Positions 42,091 through 54,180 of a stretch of DNA of 64,000 nt are shown piece by piece. The stretch's first letter is position 1; every line of letters starts with the position of its first letter. Source of the DNA: Bettongia penicillata ogilbyi (taxonomy: Eukaryota; Chordata; Mammalia; Diprotodontia; Potoroidae); contig JAJHZJ010000336.1 in NCBI GenBank assembly GCA_023548195.1, positions 620,001-684,000 on the forward strand, given 5' to 3'. Position numbers and translations under genes: made by a program. The notes beneath the pieces are model-generated. The model was not told the DNA's origin. It did not search any database and worked only from the letters and a program-made list of their open reading frames with translations.

Positions 42091-42454
42091 AATCAGATTC
42101 TGGGGGCTAAGTTCTAGAAACCAAGTGGGATGGTTAGTCAACCCACTGATCTTTCGAAGTCCTTTCCAGCCTTCATTTGGACTCCATGTGCTCCATATAC
42201 CTATTTGTTACTCAGCCTTCACCCAGGGGTGGTCTTGCTGACTGTTTGCAATAGGGACCTATCAGCTGACCAGTGTGACCAGTTAAATTGCAAGACAGGA
42301 ACCCCATCACTAGAGGACATCTAAAGTCTCCACTTTTACCTCTTCCTGGATCATAGAAACAATTATAACAAGAAGATACATATATGTAATACTTATATGT
42401 ATGATACAAGTATTACATATGTACATGCACTTGTGTATGGCCTCCTCTTATAGT
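42091..42454. other. Unassigned DNA with an AT-rich inverted repeat
   Basis: No element recognised. Near 42,380-42,424 'tatgtaatactta' and 'agtattacata' form a short imperfect hairpin. Confidence 0.4.
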
Positions 42455-43065
42455 CAGTGAGTATTTTAAGTTCCTACTAAATGTCAGGCACTGTGCTAAG
42501 TTCTGGGAGCACAAAGAAATAACAAGAGACAGTCCCTGCTCTCAGGAAGCTAATGGTCTAAGGTGGGAGGTGGGGAGGGGAGGGAGAGAGAGACAGCATG
42601 CAAACAACTTTGTAGAAACATGATATATACTAGATTAAATGGAAATAATCAAGAGAGGGAAGACAGTAGCATTAAGCAGTACAGTATCCAGAAAGGTTTG
42701 TTGTAGAAGGTGGAAAGGAAGTCAGAAGGCAGAGATGAGAAGGGAGAGAATTTCAGGCATAGGGAACAGTCGTTAAAAATGCACTGGATCAGGAGGAGAG
42801 TCTTTCTTGAGGAAGGGCAAGGAGATCAGTGTTTCTGGATTGCAGGGTATGTGGGGTAAGTAAGGTATAAGTAGACTGTGAAAGTATAGGTTGGTGCTAG
42901 ATTATGAAGAACTTTGAACACCAAAGAGTTTGCTATTTGATTCTGGAGGTAGTAGGGAGCCTGTAAATTGATTGAGTGCAGGGTGGGGTTAACATGGTCA
43001 GACATGTACTTTTAGAAGATCAGTCTGATAGCTGAGGAGAGGGCAGACTAAAGTGCTATCCTCTT
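42455..43065 (-). mobile_element. L2 LINE 3' region, antisense
   Basis: 'gtcaggcactgtgctaagtt', 'cagtccctgctctcaggaag', 'tatgaagaactttgaacacc', 'gattctggaggtagtaggga', 'aacatggtcagacatgtact', 'gatcagtctgatagctgagg' are the reverse complement of L2 ORF2 end and 3' UTR in order, about 610 bp. Confidence 0.8.
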
Positions 43066-43069
43066 GTTT

Positions 43070-43385
43070 TCATTTTTTGCAAGATCTAAAAGCAATTAAA
43101 ATCTGGTGGGCCTTAAGGAAACTGATGAGAGTCACTCCCCTGTACAAGGCGTGCTCTGATTTCATGCTGTCAAATTATTTTTAAAGGGCATTAATATCAG
43201 CAAGCCGATGACTTCTGGCCCAGTACAAATGATGCATTTCAACATTTCTTTACACATAGCCCTGAGCCCAGCTGAAGCAGTCTTCTGAAAAGCATTAGCA
43301 AACATTTACATTTCAAAACTCCTCAACAGCAGGATTGGGATTTTTTTATATACACCCAGACAGACAAATCATATTTCACATGTTA
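43070..43385. other. Repeat-free block, possible conserved noncoding element
   Basis: It lies between L2 and the GA microsatellite. High complexity, with homeobox-like and AT-rich cores ('caaattatttttaaagggc', 'gcattaatatcagcaagccg'). Nothing coding is visible. Regulatory function is a guess from composition. Confidence 0.3.
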
Positions 43386-43424
43386 AGTAGTATGCAACAC
43401 TCTGGTCCTAACCTCTGACATAGA

Positions 43425-43617
<193 letters not shown>

Positions 43618-43639
43618 GGAGTAGGGTAGGGACAGGTAT

Positions 43640-45635
43640 TAGTTTCCATGCTGACCATTTAAATATTGACTTAAAAAAGCCTCAACAACTTTACAATGTC
43701 ATCATCAACACAATCATTTTCATGGATAAGTAGCCTTTCTTCCCACTGGCAACACATTTTGAGATTTTTAATAGTTCACCTTTGTGGGGGATTCAAGGGT
43801 TGGGGAGGGGAAAAGGAGGCAGAGAAATATACAAAACATAGCAGACAGACACTATCTAGAATCCAGAAATCTGAACATGAAACCCTAGACTCAAAGTCAA
43901 GTAAAACTCCACCAGGCTCCATTTCTGAGTGATGGGAAATGCAGGGTCTGGATTCAATTAGGAAAACCTGTCTGTAATCTTAACTGCTTGACTGTTTAAA
44001 CAGTTTTCAGGAGCAGGGATCTTACAAGTGAAGTCACAGCAGAACCTGTGACTTGCTTACCTCCAACATCCCTTTGAATCATGTTCCTTGATGGGCAAAT
44101 GAGAGTCACCCTTTAACTCAGACAGAAGAAAACCTGTAACAGTCAAGATCTCACCTCCTCCACTCGGATCCCAATCAAAGTGAAAAGATCACTTTCCTTC
44201 AAGTCTGTTCCATTCCCCCAATGAGAATTATCAGAAGGAACTCATTTAAAGCTAAAGCCACTTCGGTGGAGGTACACGAGGAAAGCCAGACCCAATCATG
44301 CTCTTGCTGCATAGCCAGAGGAAAACTCACAGGAAAATACCATTCTTTTTTACCTAATACTTAGATTTCCCTACAATTTACCTCTCCTCACTGCCTCCTC
44401 AAATATTTATTTACTTTTCTGAGGACACAATGGGCCTGCTCGAGCAAGAACAGAGATGACATTCTTCTAGAAAATATTGTATGCCAGTCTGCCAGGCCCT
44501 GCATTATTCTAGTAGCAGGAGACAGCTGGAAGGGGCTACAAGGTGGCTATTTGCAGTCCCTGGGGCATCATCTCTCAAGATTGGTCTACTGTCTTTTAGA
44601 TACATAATGCCTGTGCTTCCACGCATTCCCTGGCTCTGCCCGATAGAGGCTGACATACTTTATTTGGCATGTATCAAGTGACCAACAAGGAGGGAGGGGG
44701 TTGAGTTTCTGTAGAGGACAAGCTGAGCTTTCCATTCTCTTGGGAAGTTCTTAGTGCTTTCCTACTGAGAAACACCTGTTCAATGAAATCACACTTTGTG
44801 TCCCCCAGGGTATTAGAGAAGCTGCCCACCTTTCCTGGACATTGTGGAAGAAACTCAATCCTCCTTTCCACACCACCCCCTCCCAGGGCCTGGCTGCTGT
44901 TTTTCCCAATAGCAATGCTCCTGCAGCCAATTTAGCACAAGGCTGAAAGAGCGTTAACACGAGGCTGAGTCCAGCTTCATCCAACTGTGTCCCCAGGAGG
45001 AGAGTTCGGACAGGCAGATTGCAATTACTAGGCCTGGACCCAGGCCAGAGCCAGAGCCGCTAGCATTGAGTCTGATTATTACAGCAACGGAGGGCTGCAG
45101 GGGCCATTCTTGGCATGTGCTGTAGTGGGGACCTGGCTTTTATGTTTCTCCCAAAGACATTAAGCAACTTTAGCCTATGAACCAACAGGTCTCGGCAGAA
45201 GGACTGGGAGGTGGCAGAGAGCTCAGGGCACACATAACAGTAGACACAAGAAAAAACCCAAGGAATATAGTCCCATTCCTCTTCTGGACAGATTATCTCC
45301 AAACAGAAAAACATAGGCTTGTGTTCACCACTACCACCACCACTGGAGCCTTCCCCTCTCCCCATCCCCAATCAATCAATCAATACGTATTAAGTACCTA
45401 CATATGGATCAGGCATATGTCACTAGAGAAAGTTAGAAATGAAACAGTCCTTGTCCCCACCCACATATTCATTTTTCTTTTGTAATTTATTTTTTCAAGA
45501 GGCCCAAATGGAAATACATCTCTAGAGATGTTTTCCCAGATGTTATTTGCACATCCCCAGGGTTTAGTCAGAAAATACCTCCCACTGCCTGCTTGAAGAA
45601 CTCAGACATCTTCCTTTCCTGTTCCTCAGAGTTAT
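43640..45635. other. 2-kb repeat-poor region
   Basis: The longest stretch of the window without recognised transposons. Around 44,390-45,240 complexity is high and CpGs are retained ('gagcgttaacacgaggctga', 'gagccagagccgctagc', 'agcaacggagggctgc', 'ctcggcagaagg'). ORFs up to 103 codons exist on both strands, without a domain I recognise. It could hold unique exonic, untranslated or regulatory sequence. I cannot tell which. Confidence 0.35.
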
Positions 45636-45639
45636 TTTG

Positions 45640-46080
45640 TTTAATTCAGTTCAATAATTCTTGAGCTCATGCTGTGGACAAGGACCCATGAAGGATAGAA
45701 AGATGAATGTCACAATCTCTGACCTCACAGAGCTTAAAATATGGGGTGGGGGATTAGGAAGGATAAAAACCATGAGACAAGAGGCATTAGAGAAATACTA
45801 ACAAAATAGTCTTGGAGTTAAGAAGAGAGAGAGGCTGTTTCTGTTTGGGGAGATCAGGGGATGTTTCATGGAGAAGGCAGAATTTGGGCTTTGAAGGATG
45901 GAGAGGATTTTGACAGAGATGGAGAAGGGCTCTCTGAGTAGAATGAATAGGAAAAAAAGTACAGGCAGAAAAACATGGAGGATACTTGGGGGATAAGAAA
46001 TTATACAGTTTAGCCAGAATATAGGATATGTATAGGGGAGCTATAGGAGACTGAGTTGGAAAGGTAGATATGTACAATTT
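45640..46080 (-). mobile_element. L2 LINE 3' region, antisense
   Basis: 'cttgagctcatgctgtggac', 'tctctgacctcacagagctt', 'gatgtttcatggagaaggca', 'aatttgggctttgaaggatg' match the antisense L2 order. The 147-codon minus-strand ORF at 45787-46230 is largely this element. Confidence 0.65.
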
Positions 46081-46464
46081 TTTGAAGTCAATTTTATTAT
46101 GATTTTCATCACCAAAAGCAACCAAATGATATTCCCATAGCCCCCAGTTCGCTAAGAAGAGCCTAATGAGAAAGCCAAGCTGCATTGAGGACAGAGTGGG
46201 GCCCCAAATCCAAATGCGTGTCCTGTGCACACTGCTATTTCACAATCCTTCTGTAGAGATTTGTTGGTTCACAGGCTAATGTTTCTCCTGACTCTTACCA
46301 TTATCAACCAATAGTTTAGCAAGAACTGGCCGGCCCCTAACTAAGGTCAAGACTGCAAGAATCGGGCAGCAGAGAACCAGAGTGAGAAGGGATTGCAGAA
46401 CTGGGGAGAATATGAGAATGTGGTTGGAATTTCACATCCTTTCCAGCTTTGCCACTAGCACCTT
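46081..46464. other. Unassigned DNA
   Basis: High-complexity spacer with no recognised element. Confidence 0.4.
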
Positions 46465-46640
46465 AATGAATCATAGAATTCCAGGATGTCAGAGAAGGAA
46501 GATCCCTTGGGAAGCATCTATTCCATCCCTCTGCCCATAGTTTTACAAAGGCAAGAATAAGTTTAAATTCATTTCCCTAGGAGAGTTTTTCAATTACTTG
46601 AAGACAGTAACAGTCTCCTTACCCTAAAACCTTCCCCCAG
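46465..46640 (-). mobile_element. CR1/L3 3'-end fragment
   Basis: 'tcatagaattccaggatgtc' and 'tttttcaattacttgaagac' resemble the antisense CR1/L3 3' terminus. Confidence 0.5.
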
Positions 46641-46659
46641 GACTCTTCATGCTGAAGCA

Positions 46660-46805
46660 GCTTTAATTCTGACTCTCCTACTTCCTACCTCAATAACCTT
46701 AAGCAAGTCACAACCTCTCTACATCTCAGTTCTTCGTCTGTAAAATAGAGTGTTGGACTGGTCTAAGGCCCCTTCCAGCTCCAAATTTACGATCCTATGA
46801 AATAA
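46660..46805 (+). mobile_element. MIR SINE
   Basis: 'aagcaagtcacaacctctct', 'catctcagttcttcgtctgt', 'ggactggtctaaggcccctt', 'ccagctccaaatttacgatc' in order. Confidence 0.75.
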
Positions 46806-47164
46806 TACAGGTTACCAGGTCTTTTCCCATAAAGTAAAAAAAGGGAACATCTTTACCTTCAAGTCTTGTTTCCCAATAAGGGACAATAGAAGTGGAACCC
46901 TACTCCCATTATATACTCTCCTCACTCCGTGCAAAGTCTGCACCTGACCTTTAAGAGATGGTTTGGGAAGGGTTCAAAGGGTTCTAAGCTGCAGGAGGAC
47001 AGTTTCACAGTAGCAGGGGAGCTATAGGTGCTCCCCATAGAAGCAAAGAAGAAATAACATGGAAGTTACTGTAGTGATGGAAACCAGTAGCCCAGGGGAC
47101 TTCATACTGGTGTGAACTCAAGGAGAGGTAGAATGCTCTGACAAAGTGAGGGAGGCTTTACTTG
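46806..47164. other. Unassigned DNA
   Basis: No recognised feature. Confidence 0.4.
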
Positions 47165-47213
47165 TACTCACACACTCACACACACTCACACGCACACACA
47201 CACACACACACAG
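47165..47213. repeat. (CA)n microsatellite
   Basis: ACTCACAC followed by an ACACAC run. Confidence 0.95.
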
Positions 47214-47699
47214 CCTATGTTAATAAAGTCTTTCAATTCTGAACTCCTAGGGCAGTATAATGGAGCTATCAGCCCAGCCCTTCACCCGCTCCAGACACCA
47301 TGCTACTACCAATGTACCTTGCAGATGATACTGACTCTCTGGCAGTCAGGTTACACCATGGCTTCATGTCAATCCACTAAAACCCCCAAATCACATACAG
47401 TGCTGTCTAGTCACAGCCTCATTGTTCAGAGAAATCAAAAGCTCAACTCCAGGATGGCAGTGATAGGCCATTTCTCCTGAGGAGTGACACTCAGGTGGCC
47501 ACAGCTGACAGTTCAAACTGTTAGTACATTTTAACCTTCACTGAAGAGGAAAACTAGATGCTCAGATCATAGGGGCTTAAGCTGCTACATGACCCCAACT
47601 TAGATCAGTAGTTTTAGATGCTTTGTTCTCTTTTGTGCTGGGAAGACTGTTTTCCCCTATTATAGATCAATCAATCAACATTTATTGACCACCATTCAC
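47214..47699. other. Unassigned DNA
   Basis: No recognised element. An 87-codon ORF at 47217-47480 has no domain. An L2-like 'caatcaacatttattgacca' lies at its end. Confidence 0.35.
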
Positions 47700-48885
47700 C
47701 CTTGATATCTTCTCTAAATCCTATTCATCCTTCAAAGCCCAGCATAAGGCACACCTAGACTCATAGAACCATGGAAACCCAGAGTTGGAAGGAATCTCGA
47801 AGGTCATCTAAGCCTTCACTGAAGTAGAAATGGCCTCTCCAGCATTCTATGCAAGTGGATATCCACTTTGTAAACTTTAAGGCACTCTATCAATGTGAGT
47901 TATTTTTATCTTGTCTCTACTTGAAGACCTCCAACATTAGGGAACACAATACCTCCTAAGGCTGTCCATTCCACTCTTTGACAGCTCAAATTATTAGGAA
48001 TTCTCCTACTGAGCTGAAATCTCCCTCTCTGTAGCAACTATCGCCTGGCTTTTGTCCTCCCCTTGAGGTCAAGTTGAATAAGTCTAATCCATCTTCTGTC
48101 ACCCTTCAAATATTTGAAGGCAGCTGGTATGTCCCTACCTAAATCTTTTCTTCTCCAGGCCAAACAGAGCCAGTGCAGCCCTTTGAACCAATCCTCATAA
48201 TAAAAGCACTTTTAAACAGGGTTTTCTAGTTTACAAAACCTTTCTCTCCCAACCCTGAGAGGTTAGCATAAGTATTATTATCTTCATATTAGAGTTGAGA
48301 AGACTGAGTCTCAAAGAGTTTTAGTGACTTGGGATCTGTTAAGTGACTTGCCCAAGGTCACTTGGGTAGTAAATTACCAAGCCAAAAATGAAAACCAGGT
48401 CCACTGATTCCAAGACCAGGCACCTACCTGCGACAACACACTCTCTTGGGGGATGGTTTCAAGTCCCCTCACCTTCCTCTTCCTCCTCCTCCTCTGAGGA
48501 TTTGCCAGCTTTCTAATGTTCTTCTTCAAAGGTAATGCCGAGAAGGGCACATAGTATCCCGATGGTCATCTGATTGGGGCACAGTACAGTGGAAGCTATT
48601 ACCACTCTTGTCTGGATACTACATTCCTATCTTTCAGGCTTAGATCATAATAACTTTTTTGACTGCAAAAGCACACTCTTGACTCGTTTTCGGCTTACAC
48701 TTCGCCAAACTTCCCAGTTATTTTTAAACAAACTTCTCGTTAACCATATTTTTCTCATTCTAGTTTTTTAACTACCCCAGGTATAGAATTCTCAATTTTT
48801 CCCCATTAAATTTCAGTCCTCCATCTGGTCCATAATTTCAGATGCTGAGACCTTTTGCAGTCTTGACTCTGTCACCCATCATATT
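47700..48885 (-). mobile_element. CR1/L3 LINE fragment split by a CORE-SINE
   Basis: From about 47,757: 'actcatagaaccatggaaac', 'gtctctacttgaagacctcc', 'ctgtccattccactctttga', 'cccttcaaatatttgaaggc', then after a SINE 'gcacagtacagtggaagcta', 'gcttagatcataataacttt' and 'cttgactctgtcacccatca'. This is antisense CR1/L3 in order. A short sense L2 scrap lies at 47,700-47,756. Confidence 0.75.
48200..48440 (-). mobile_element. CORE-SINE/MIR nested in CR1/L3
   Basis: 'ggttttctagtttacaaaac', 'ccctgagaggttagcataag', 'agtgacttgcccaaggtcac', 'ccactgattccaagaccagg' are antisense landmarks in order. Confidence 0.7.
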
Positions 48886-48892
48886 AGTTCTT

Positions 48893-49165
48893 CTTCCTCC
48901 TCCATAAACTTTTCCCTGACTAACCTTGTCCCTGAAAATCTCTTCCTCCCCTACCCCTCTTATTGTCTAGACCCTTCACCTCATGCTCTATGACACACTA
49001 TTAGGTATTATTATGTACTATTTTGTGTGACTCATTTTGTTTCCCTAACTAGAGGATAAGGAGAAAGATGTTCCAAATCTCTGGACTCCCTCCTCATCCA
49101 ACTGCTCCTAGCATGATGCCTTTCATACAACCAGGGCTTAAATATTTTCTGAATGATAAGTTATT
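48893..49165 (+). mobile_element. L2 LINE 3' end
   Basis: 'cttcctcctccataaacttt', 'tccctgactaaccttgtccc', 'ttgtttccctaactagagga', 'gcctttcatacaaccagggc' follow sense L2 order, diverged. Confidence 0.6.
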
Positions 49166-49359
49166 CATGAAAGAACCATGTCTGTTCAGTTCCCTTGATA
49201 GAGCATCCCACTTGTAGCACAGAGCAAGAAAGAGGTGTTTTATATATGCTTTTGAAGATGGTAAAATTGTAGCCACAGACTCAGAAGAGATCTTCAAATC
49301 ACAAGCTTCTAGAAGGTCAGAGCTTCCAATGTCAATGGAGGTCATCAAAGTGGACAGGC
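49166..49359. other. Unassigned DNA
   Basis: No recognised feature. Confidence 0.4.
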
Positions 49360-49550
49360 TGCCCAGAGAGCACCCTGGCTCTGGTGTCAGAGGACTTGGG
49401 TGTGAGTCTCAAGTCTGCCATTTACTGCTTGGATGCCATTGGACAAGTCACTTAATCCTTTTTAACCTCAGGGTCTTCTTATTCAAAAATAGAGGGTCAG
49501 ACTAAATGGTCTCTAAGGTCTCTTCTAGCTTGATAGCCTATAATTCTTCC
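49360..49550 (+). mobile_element. MIR SINE
   Basis: 'caagtctgccatttactgct', 'ggacaagtcacttaatcctt', 'gggtcagactaaatggtctc', 'taaggtctcttctagcttga' in order. Confidence 0.8.
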
Positions 49551-49680
49551 TTGAGCCTTTTTATAGATAAACTGAGGCTTGAAGGAGCAAAATAGCTTAT
49601 TCAAAGGATTAAAACTGAGACCCCGATTGAACTCAGCCCTCCTTCTAGTGAACAAGCCTGAATGATATAGATAATAAAAG
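49551..49680 (-). mobile_element. MIR fragment
   Basis: 'tttatagataaactgaggct', 'gaactcagccctccttctag' are antisense MIR strings. Confidence 0.55.
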
Positions 49681-49794
49681 TTAGAAGACTGAGAAAGACA
49701 AACAACAAATGCTTTAAAAGATCAGAAGAACAGAGATAGATGAATGAGAAGCACTTTGAGCTCTTTAAAAGAAATCTAAGATTGACTTATGACA

Positions 49795-49970
49795 CTGTAC
49801 TACGGAATCAAAGGGCATGAGTTCAAATCTCACCTGCATAACCTTGGAAAAGCCATACTTATGCTCGTTGGGCCTCAGTTTACTCAGATATAAATGAAGG
49901 ATGTGTGCATAGATTACATATCCTCTGATGCCCCTTCCAGTTCTAGGTGGATGATTCCGTGTTCATGTAG
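49795..49970 (+). mobile_element. MIR SINE
   Basis: 'catgagttcaaatctcacct', 'gcctcagtttactcagatat', 'ctgatgccccttccagttct' in order. Confidence 0.7.
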
Positions 49971-50151
49971 ATGGCTTCCCAAGCATTTATCCCCCCTATC
50001 TCAGAGTGTGTCAAACATAGGAGGAATTTCTGCTGGACTATGGAGTTTCTCCCAGGTTATGGGAGTTTTCTGGTTGGGAATCAGGGTCTGATTTCGTGTA
50101 CTATTTCCGCTTCTACTCTGTGTCCCTACATAGCTGTGGTCTTGTAGTCAT

Positions 50152-50183
<32 letters not shown>
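50152..50183. repeat. (CA)n microsatellite
   Basis: An uninterrupted CA run. The Val-Cys repeat ORF on the minus strand is its translation. Confidence 0.95.
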
Positions 50184-50185
<2 letters not shown>

Positions 50186-50639
50186 CCGCCATAGACCACA
50201 TGTTCGTTCAGTGCACACCAAAGTAACAGAAAACTCTTTGGTGCTCCCTTGTGGTCAAGTAGAGCTGGCTGAGAATGAGAAGTCCTGACAAATGAATTGT
50301 TCCATGCAGTACAACAGTAGTAGAAAGGAAAAGCTGTTGGAGGCACATGGACATTTGTTCCTGGACCATCTGCAGGGGTGATACTGAAATGGATCGAAGA
50401 AGGAAGCCCTTCCAGGGTGTGGGTAGGGCTGACCAGCTCAGACCTCTTCTCTCCCTTCCTTCAGTTCTCTCTCCCATTTCCAATGCCAATTCTAGGTTCA
50501 GGAATAGAAAATTTGTATGAAAAACAATCTTAGACTAGGTACTTGAAACAATGAACCTCCAACCCCATTTCACCAACATTTTGATTTGGCTACATTTGAT
50601 CTTTACATTTATTGATATCCCTCATGCTAACTGTTCTTA
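50184..50639. other. Unassigned DNA
   Basis: No recognised element. Two minus-strand ORFs overlap here without recognisable domains. Confidence 0.4.
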
Positions 50640-51039
50640 TAAACTTTTTCATCCTTCATGAAGCCCCTGTCTACCCTGACTCCACACAAAGCAGATAACC
50701 CAACTCCCTGCATCACTGGAAAAAAATTAAAGCCATGCGGAAAGAATCCCCTCAGCTCCACTCCTCCATTTATTAAAAACTTTTAGCATTATGACATACT
50801 CTGTCCTTCCCTCTGATCTTTGCCAAGTTCTTTGCCCAGAGCTGAGACCAATTCCTAATATTAAGGAGCCCTTGATCCTATTTCTTCACCTTCTTACTCC
50901 AGAAATCCTCTCTTCCATCTCATACATTTTCAGTCTCTCCCTTTCTCCTGGCTCCCTCCACCTGTCTTGCAGACATAGTAATGCCTCTCTAACCCTTAAA
51001 AAGCTTTCTGTCTATTCGGCAAATTTGTAACTAGGAATT

Positions 51040-51305
51040 GTCATACCTGAGGCATGCATGTCTGATTGTACTCTGGGGATGTGTTGGATAACTCAACCTC
51101 TCCCTGAGGAATTGGGGGGTGGGGTGTCCATCACATAGCATTGGGAGGGTGGAGGAGCTCACCCTAGTTGGTGGTTATCTGTTTAGAACAATCTGTGCTA
51201 ACTAAAGACTAAGCTTTGTTGCTTCTACAATTAAAGGAATCTAAGTGCTTCCAGTGCTCTCTAAATTTGGAGCCTACCAACTCAGCAGCTGGGACAAAGC
51301 CCTGT
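51040..51305 (+). mobile_element. Unclassified insertion, possible LTR fragment
   Basis: This non-L2 block begins 'tgtcatacctgaggcatgca' and contains an 'attaaagg' near 51,230. L2-like sequence flanks it. TSD and end signals are not clear, so an LTR is only one option. Confidence 0.3.
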
Positions 51306-51974
51306 CACCCCGCTTCCCGCTCCAGTTCTAATTCACCATCCCATCCCTGTCCTCCCTTTCACTGTCAACATTTTTAAATTATCCCCTATTTACACTTAAT
51401 GTCTCCACTTCCTCATTATTTCTCCTCAACCCCTATTAATACTACTACTAACAACGTTTGTATAGTGTACATAACATAAAGCATTTACAAAATGCTTTAC
51501 ATGTATTATTTCCATCTGGCTTTCACTGATACAATGCTACTGAGATTGATCTTTCAGAAGCCATCCAGTGCCTCCTAATTACCTTTTCTGATGACTTTTT
51601 TATATTCCTTTGTTCATTGATTCATCAATTCATTCTTCCAAACGTCAATCTTTCCTTCCCAATGGATATTTTCTCCTCTCAGCTTCAGAGACATCATGCT
51701 CTTCTAGTTCTCCTATGTCTCTACTTACTCATTTGTCTCCTTTGCTGGCTCCTCCTCCTCCTTCTGATCCCTCAAGTAGGGCATCCCCCAAGGTTTTTCC
51801 CTTGGCTGTCTCCTCTTCTCCCTCAGCAGTCACCCTTAATCCATCGTTTCTTCCTTCTAGGAAGATGGCTACCAAGTACATCTCTGACATCCTGGTCTGT
51901 CCTCTGAGCCTCAGATCCACACTTCTACCTACTCACAGATTCCCTGGATGTTCCACAAGCATTTCAAGTTTGAC

Positions 51975-52143
51975 ATGGCGAAAAGAGCACAGGACTTGTT
52001 ATAAGACCGCAGTTCAAATCCTGGCTCTGTTTGAGCAAGTTGTTTAATCTCCCTGAGCTGCAGTTTTCTCTTCTATAAAATCAAGAGGTTGGGCTAAGCA
52101 ACCTCTGAGGTCCCCTCCAGTTTTAAATCTATGATCCTTTGTA
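51975..52143 (+). mobile_element. MIR SINE nested in L2
   Basis: 'gcagttcaaatcctggctct', 'gagctgcagttttctcttct', 'gaggttgggctaagcaacct', 'ctgaggtcccctccagtttt' in order. Confidence 0.8.
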
Positions 52144-52731
52144 TCAGATTGTATTCGTGATCTTTTCCCTCTACTTCTTTCTATAGCCCTCAGTCTCCTG
52201 TATTCAAAAGCTATGTTGCCACTGTTAGCAAGACTTGTACCTCCTTCTCATTTCTTAAATACATCCTGCAATCTTCATTCTTACTTCCAGCCTAGGATAG
52301 TCACCGTTATTATCAGCCTGGATTATTGGACAAATCTTTCCAGGGGAACTCCCTAATCAAATCCTCTGCTGCTGCTAGGTTCATTTGCCTTACGTACTGT
52401 TCTGGACATGTCACACCTCTACTCAAAAATCTCCCATCTTTATCCTTCTCTATCTCTGGTGCCACCTCATTCCTCACTGGAAGCCTTAAAGTACAATATA
52501 AATTAGTTATGGTTGCTATTATAGTTGTGATAACTTACTTACTCCTTTTTTATTTCTTTCTGCCCCCCTTCCAATGTCTGTTACACAGCTGCTAGATGAA
52601 TCTTTTTTTCTTTTTTTACATAGAGATCTAGTCCAGTTACTGCTCTTCTCAAGAACCTATAGTGACTCCCTATTCAGCAAATTTCAAACTCCTTTGCCAG
52701 GCATCTAAAACCTCCACTGTCCATTGCGTAG

Positions 52732-52974
52732 CAATTTTTCAGTCATGTTTGCCTCATGACCCCATTTGGGGTTTTTCTTGGCAGAAATCCTGGAGTAGTT
52801 TGCTATTTACTTCGCTAGCTCATTTTACAGATGAGAAAACTGAGGCAAACAGGGCCAAGTGACTTATCCAGGTCACACAGCTATTGAGTGTCTGAGTCCA
52901 GACTTGAACTCAGGAAGATGAGTCTTCCTGACTCCAGGCCCAGAAGTTTATATATTGCACCACCTAGCTACCCA
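52732..52974 (-). mobile_element. SINE family A, nested in L2
   Basis: 'cctcatgaccccatttgggg', 'aaactgaggcaaacagggcc', 'gaactcaggaagatgagtct', 'gcaccacctagctaccc' are antisense family A in order. L2 sequence lies directly 5' of it. Confidence 0.9.
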
Positions 52975-53049
52975 GTTACCATTGTCTGTTACGATTTTGT
53001 TTTTCCCTTCCTTATTTCATGTCACTCCCCACTCATGTTGTACATTCAG

Positions 53050-53250
53050 TTGAATTCAACAAGCATTTAAGCACCTACTATGTTCCAAGAATTGTGTTGG
53101 GTGTTGGAAATAGAAAAACCAAAAAATTAAATAATCCCTGCCCTCAAGAAGCAACTATATTCTACCGGGTAAGGAGAAGACACACAGATATGTAAAGACA
53201 AAATATGTACATTACCAATACTGCAGAAAAAGAATGCTGAGAAGACAAAA
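53050..53250 (-). mobile_element. L2 LINE 3' end, antisense
   Basis: 'caagcatttaagcacctact', 'atgttccaagaattgtgttg', 'aatccctgccctcaagaagc' are the antisense L2 terminus. Confidence 0.75.
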
Positions 53251-53299
53251 AAAATGAGAACTATTTAATCTAAACTGGGTTAGACTCTGCACCCCAAAA

Positions 53300-53690
53300 A
53301 CTTTTCCAACCCACCTTTACTTATATTGTTCTTTATGCCTAGAACATTCTTCCTCCTTGTCTTTGTTTGAATTATGACTCATCCTTTAAAATCTAAGAGG
53401 AGACCATCTGCAAGAATACTTTCCTTCCTTGATTTCCTCACCAGTAAAGCTTTTTCCTTCTCAGATTTCATGTCAGCACTTTCTTTTGTACCTTTCTATG
53501 GGACTTGGACTTTAGGTGCATCATAATTAATCCTGTCAGACTAGAAACTTCATGAGGGCAGGACTTACCAATGCCTTATCTACACCACATATCCCACTGG
53601 TGCCTAGCAGGAAGCTCTGGACACAGTGGGCACTTCAGTTGAGTTTAATTGAGGACCAATTCATTCAAGAGCTTCATTGAATTAAATATT
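53300..53690 (+). mobile_element. L2 LINE 3' end, sense
   Basis: 'cctagaacattcttcctcct', 'actcatcctttaaaatctaa', 'tcatgagggcaggacttacc', 'ctggtgcctagcaggaagct' in order. Confidence 0.75.
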
Positions 53691-53769
53691 TAAGAGGCTT
53701 TTAACCTCTCTCTCTCCCTCTCTCTAAATACCTAGATTGTGTTGTGTCTCATGGTTAATAATAATAGTG

Positions 53770-54005
53770 CTAATTTGCATAAGAGCTAATAATAGCTAAC
53801 ATTTATATAGAGCTTTAATGTTTACAAAGTACTTTACATAGATTATCTCATTTGATTCTCACAACAATCCTGTGAGGTAGCTGCTGTGATTATCCCATAC
53901 AAATGAGGAAATTGAGACTGAGAGGGTCTCACAGCTAGTAGAGTGTGAGATGAAAATTAAACCTAGGACTTCCTGATTCCAAGTCGGTGCCCTGTGGATA
54001 GGACA
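53770..54005 (-). mobile_element. CORE-SINE, antisense
   Basis: 'aatagctaacatttatatag', 'tacaaagtactttacataga', 'ctcacaacaatcctgtgagg', 'aaatgaggaaattgagactg', 'acttcctgattccaagtcgg' in order. Confidence 0.85.
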
Positions 54006-54009
54006 TCTT

Positions 54010-54180
54010 TCTCAGATGTTCTCACTTAACACCTCAACCTCACTATTTTCATCTATGAAATGGGAAAAATAATAGCACTTTCCTCAAGGGCAGTTGAGAA
54101 GATCAAATGAGGTCATATATAGATGGCACTTTGCAAACCTTAAAGCATTCTATAAATGTTGGCTATTATTACAGTTTTCT
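54010..54180 (+). mobile_element. CORE-SINE, sense, head to head with the previous
   Basis: 'ttaacacctcaacctcacta', 'ctatgaaatgggaaaaataa', 'actttgcaaaccttaaagca', 'ttctataaatgttggctatt' in order. With the preceding copy it forms an inverted SINE pair. Confidence 0.8.

Larger units (their letters stand above)
50640..52730 (+). mobile_element. L2 LINE copy in pieces
   Basis: Sense L2 ORF2: 'cactggaaaaaaattaaagc', 'ccttcccctctgatct'-like runs and 'ctcctggctccctccacctg'; after a break 'catcatgctcttctagttct' and 'ctcaagtagggcatccccca'; after a MIR 'ggattattggacaaatcttt', 'cacctctactcaaaaatctc', and 'gttactgctcttctcaagaa', 'cctatagtgactccctattc'. It is broken by an unknown block at 51,040-51,305, a CORE-SINE scrap (51,436-51,520) and a MIR (51,975-52,143). 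The 145-codon ORF at 51610-52047 is decayed L2 plus MIR. Confidence 0.7.
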
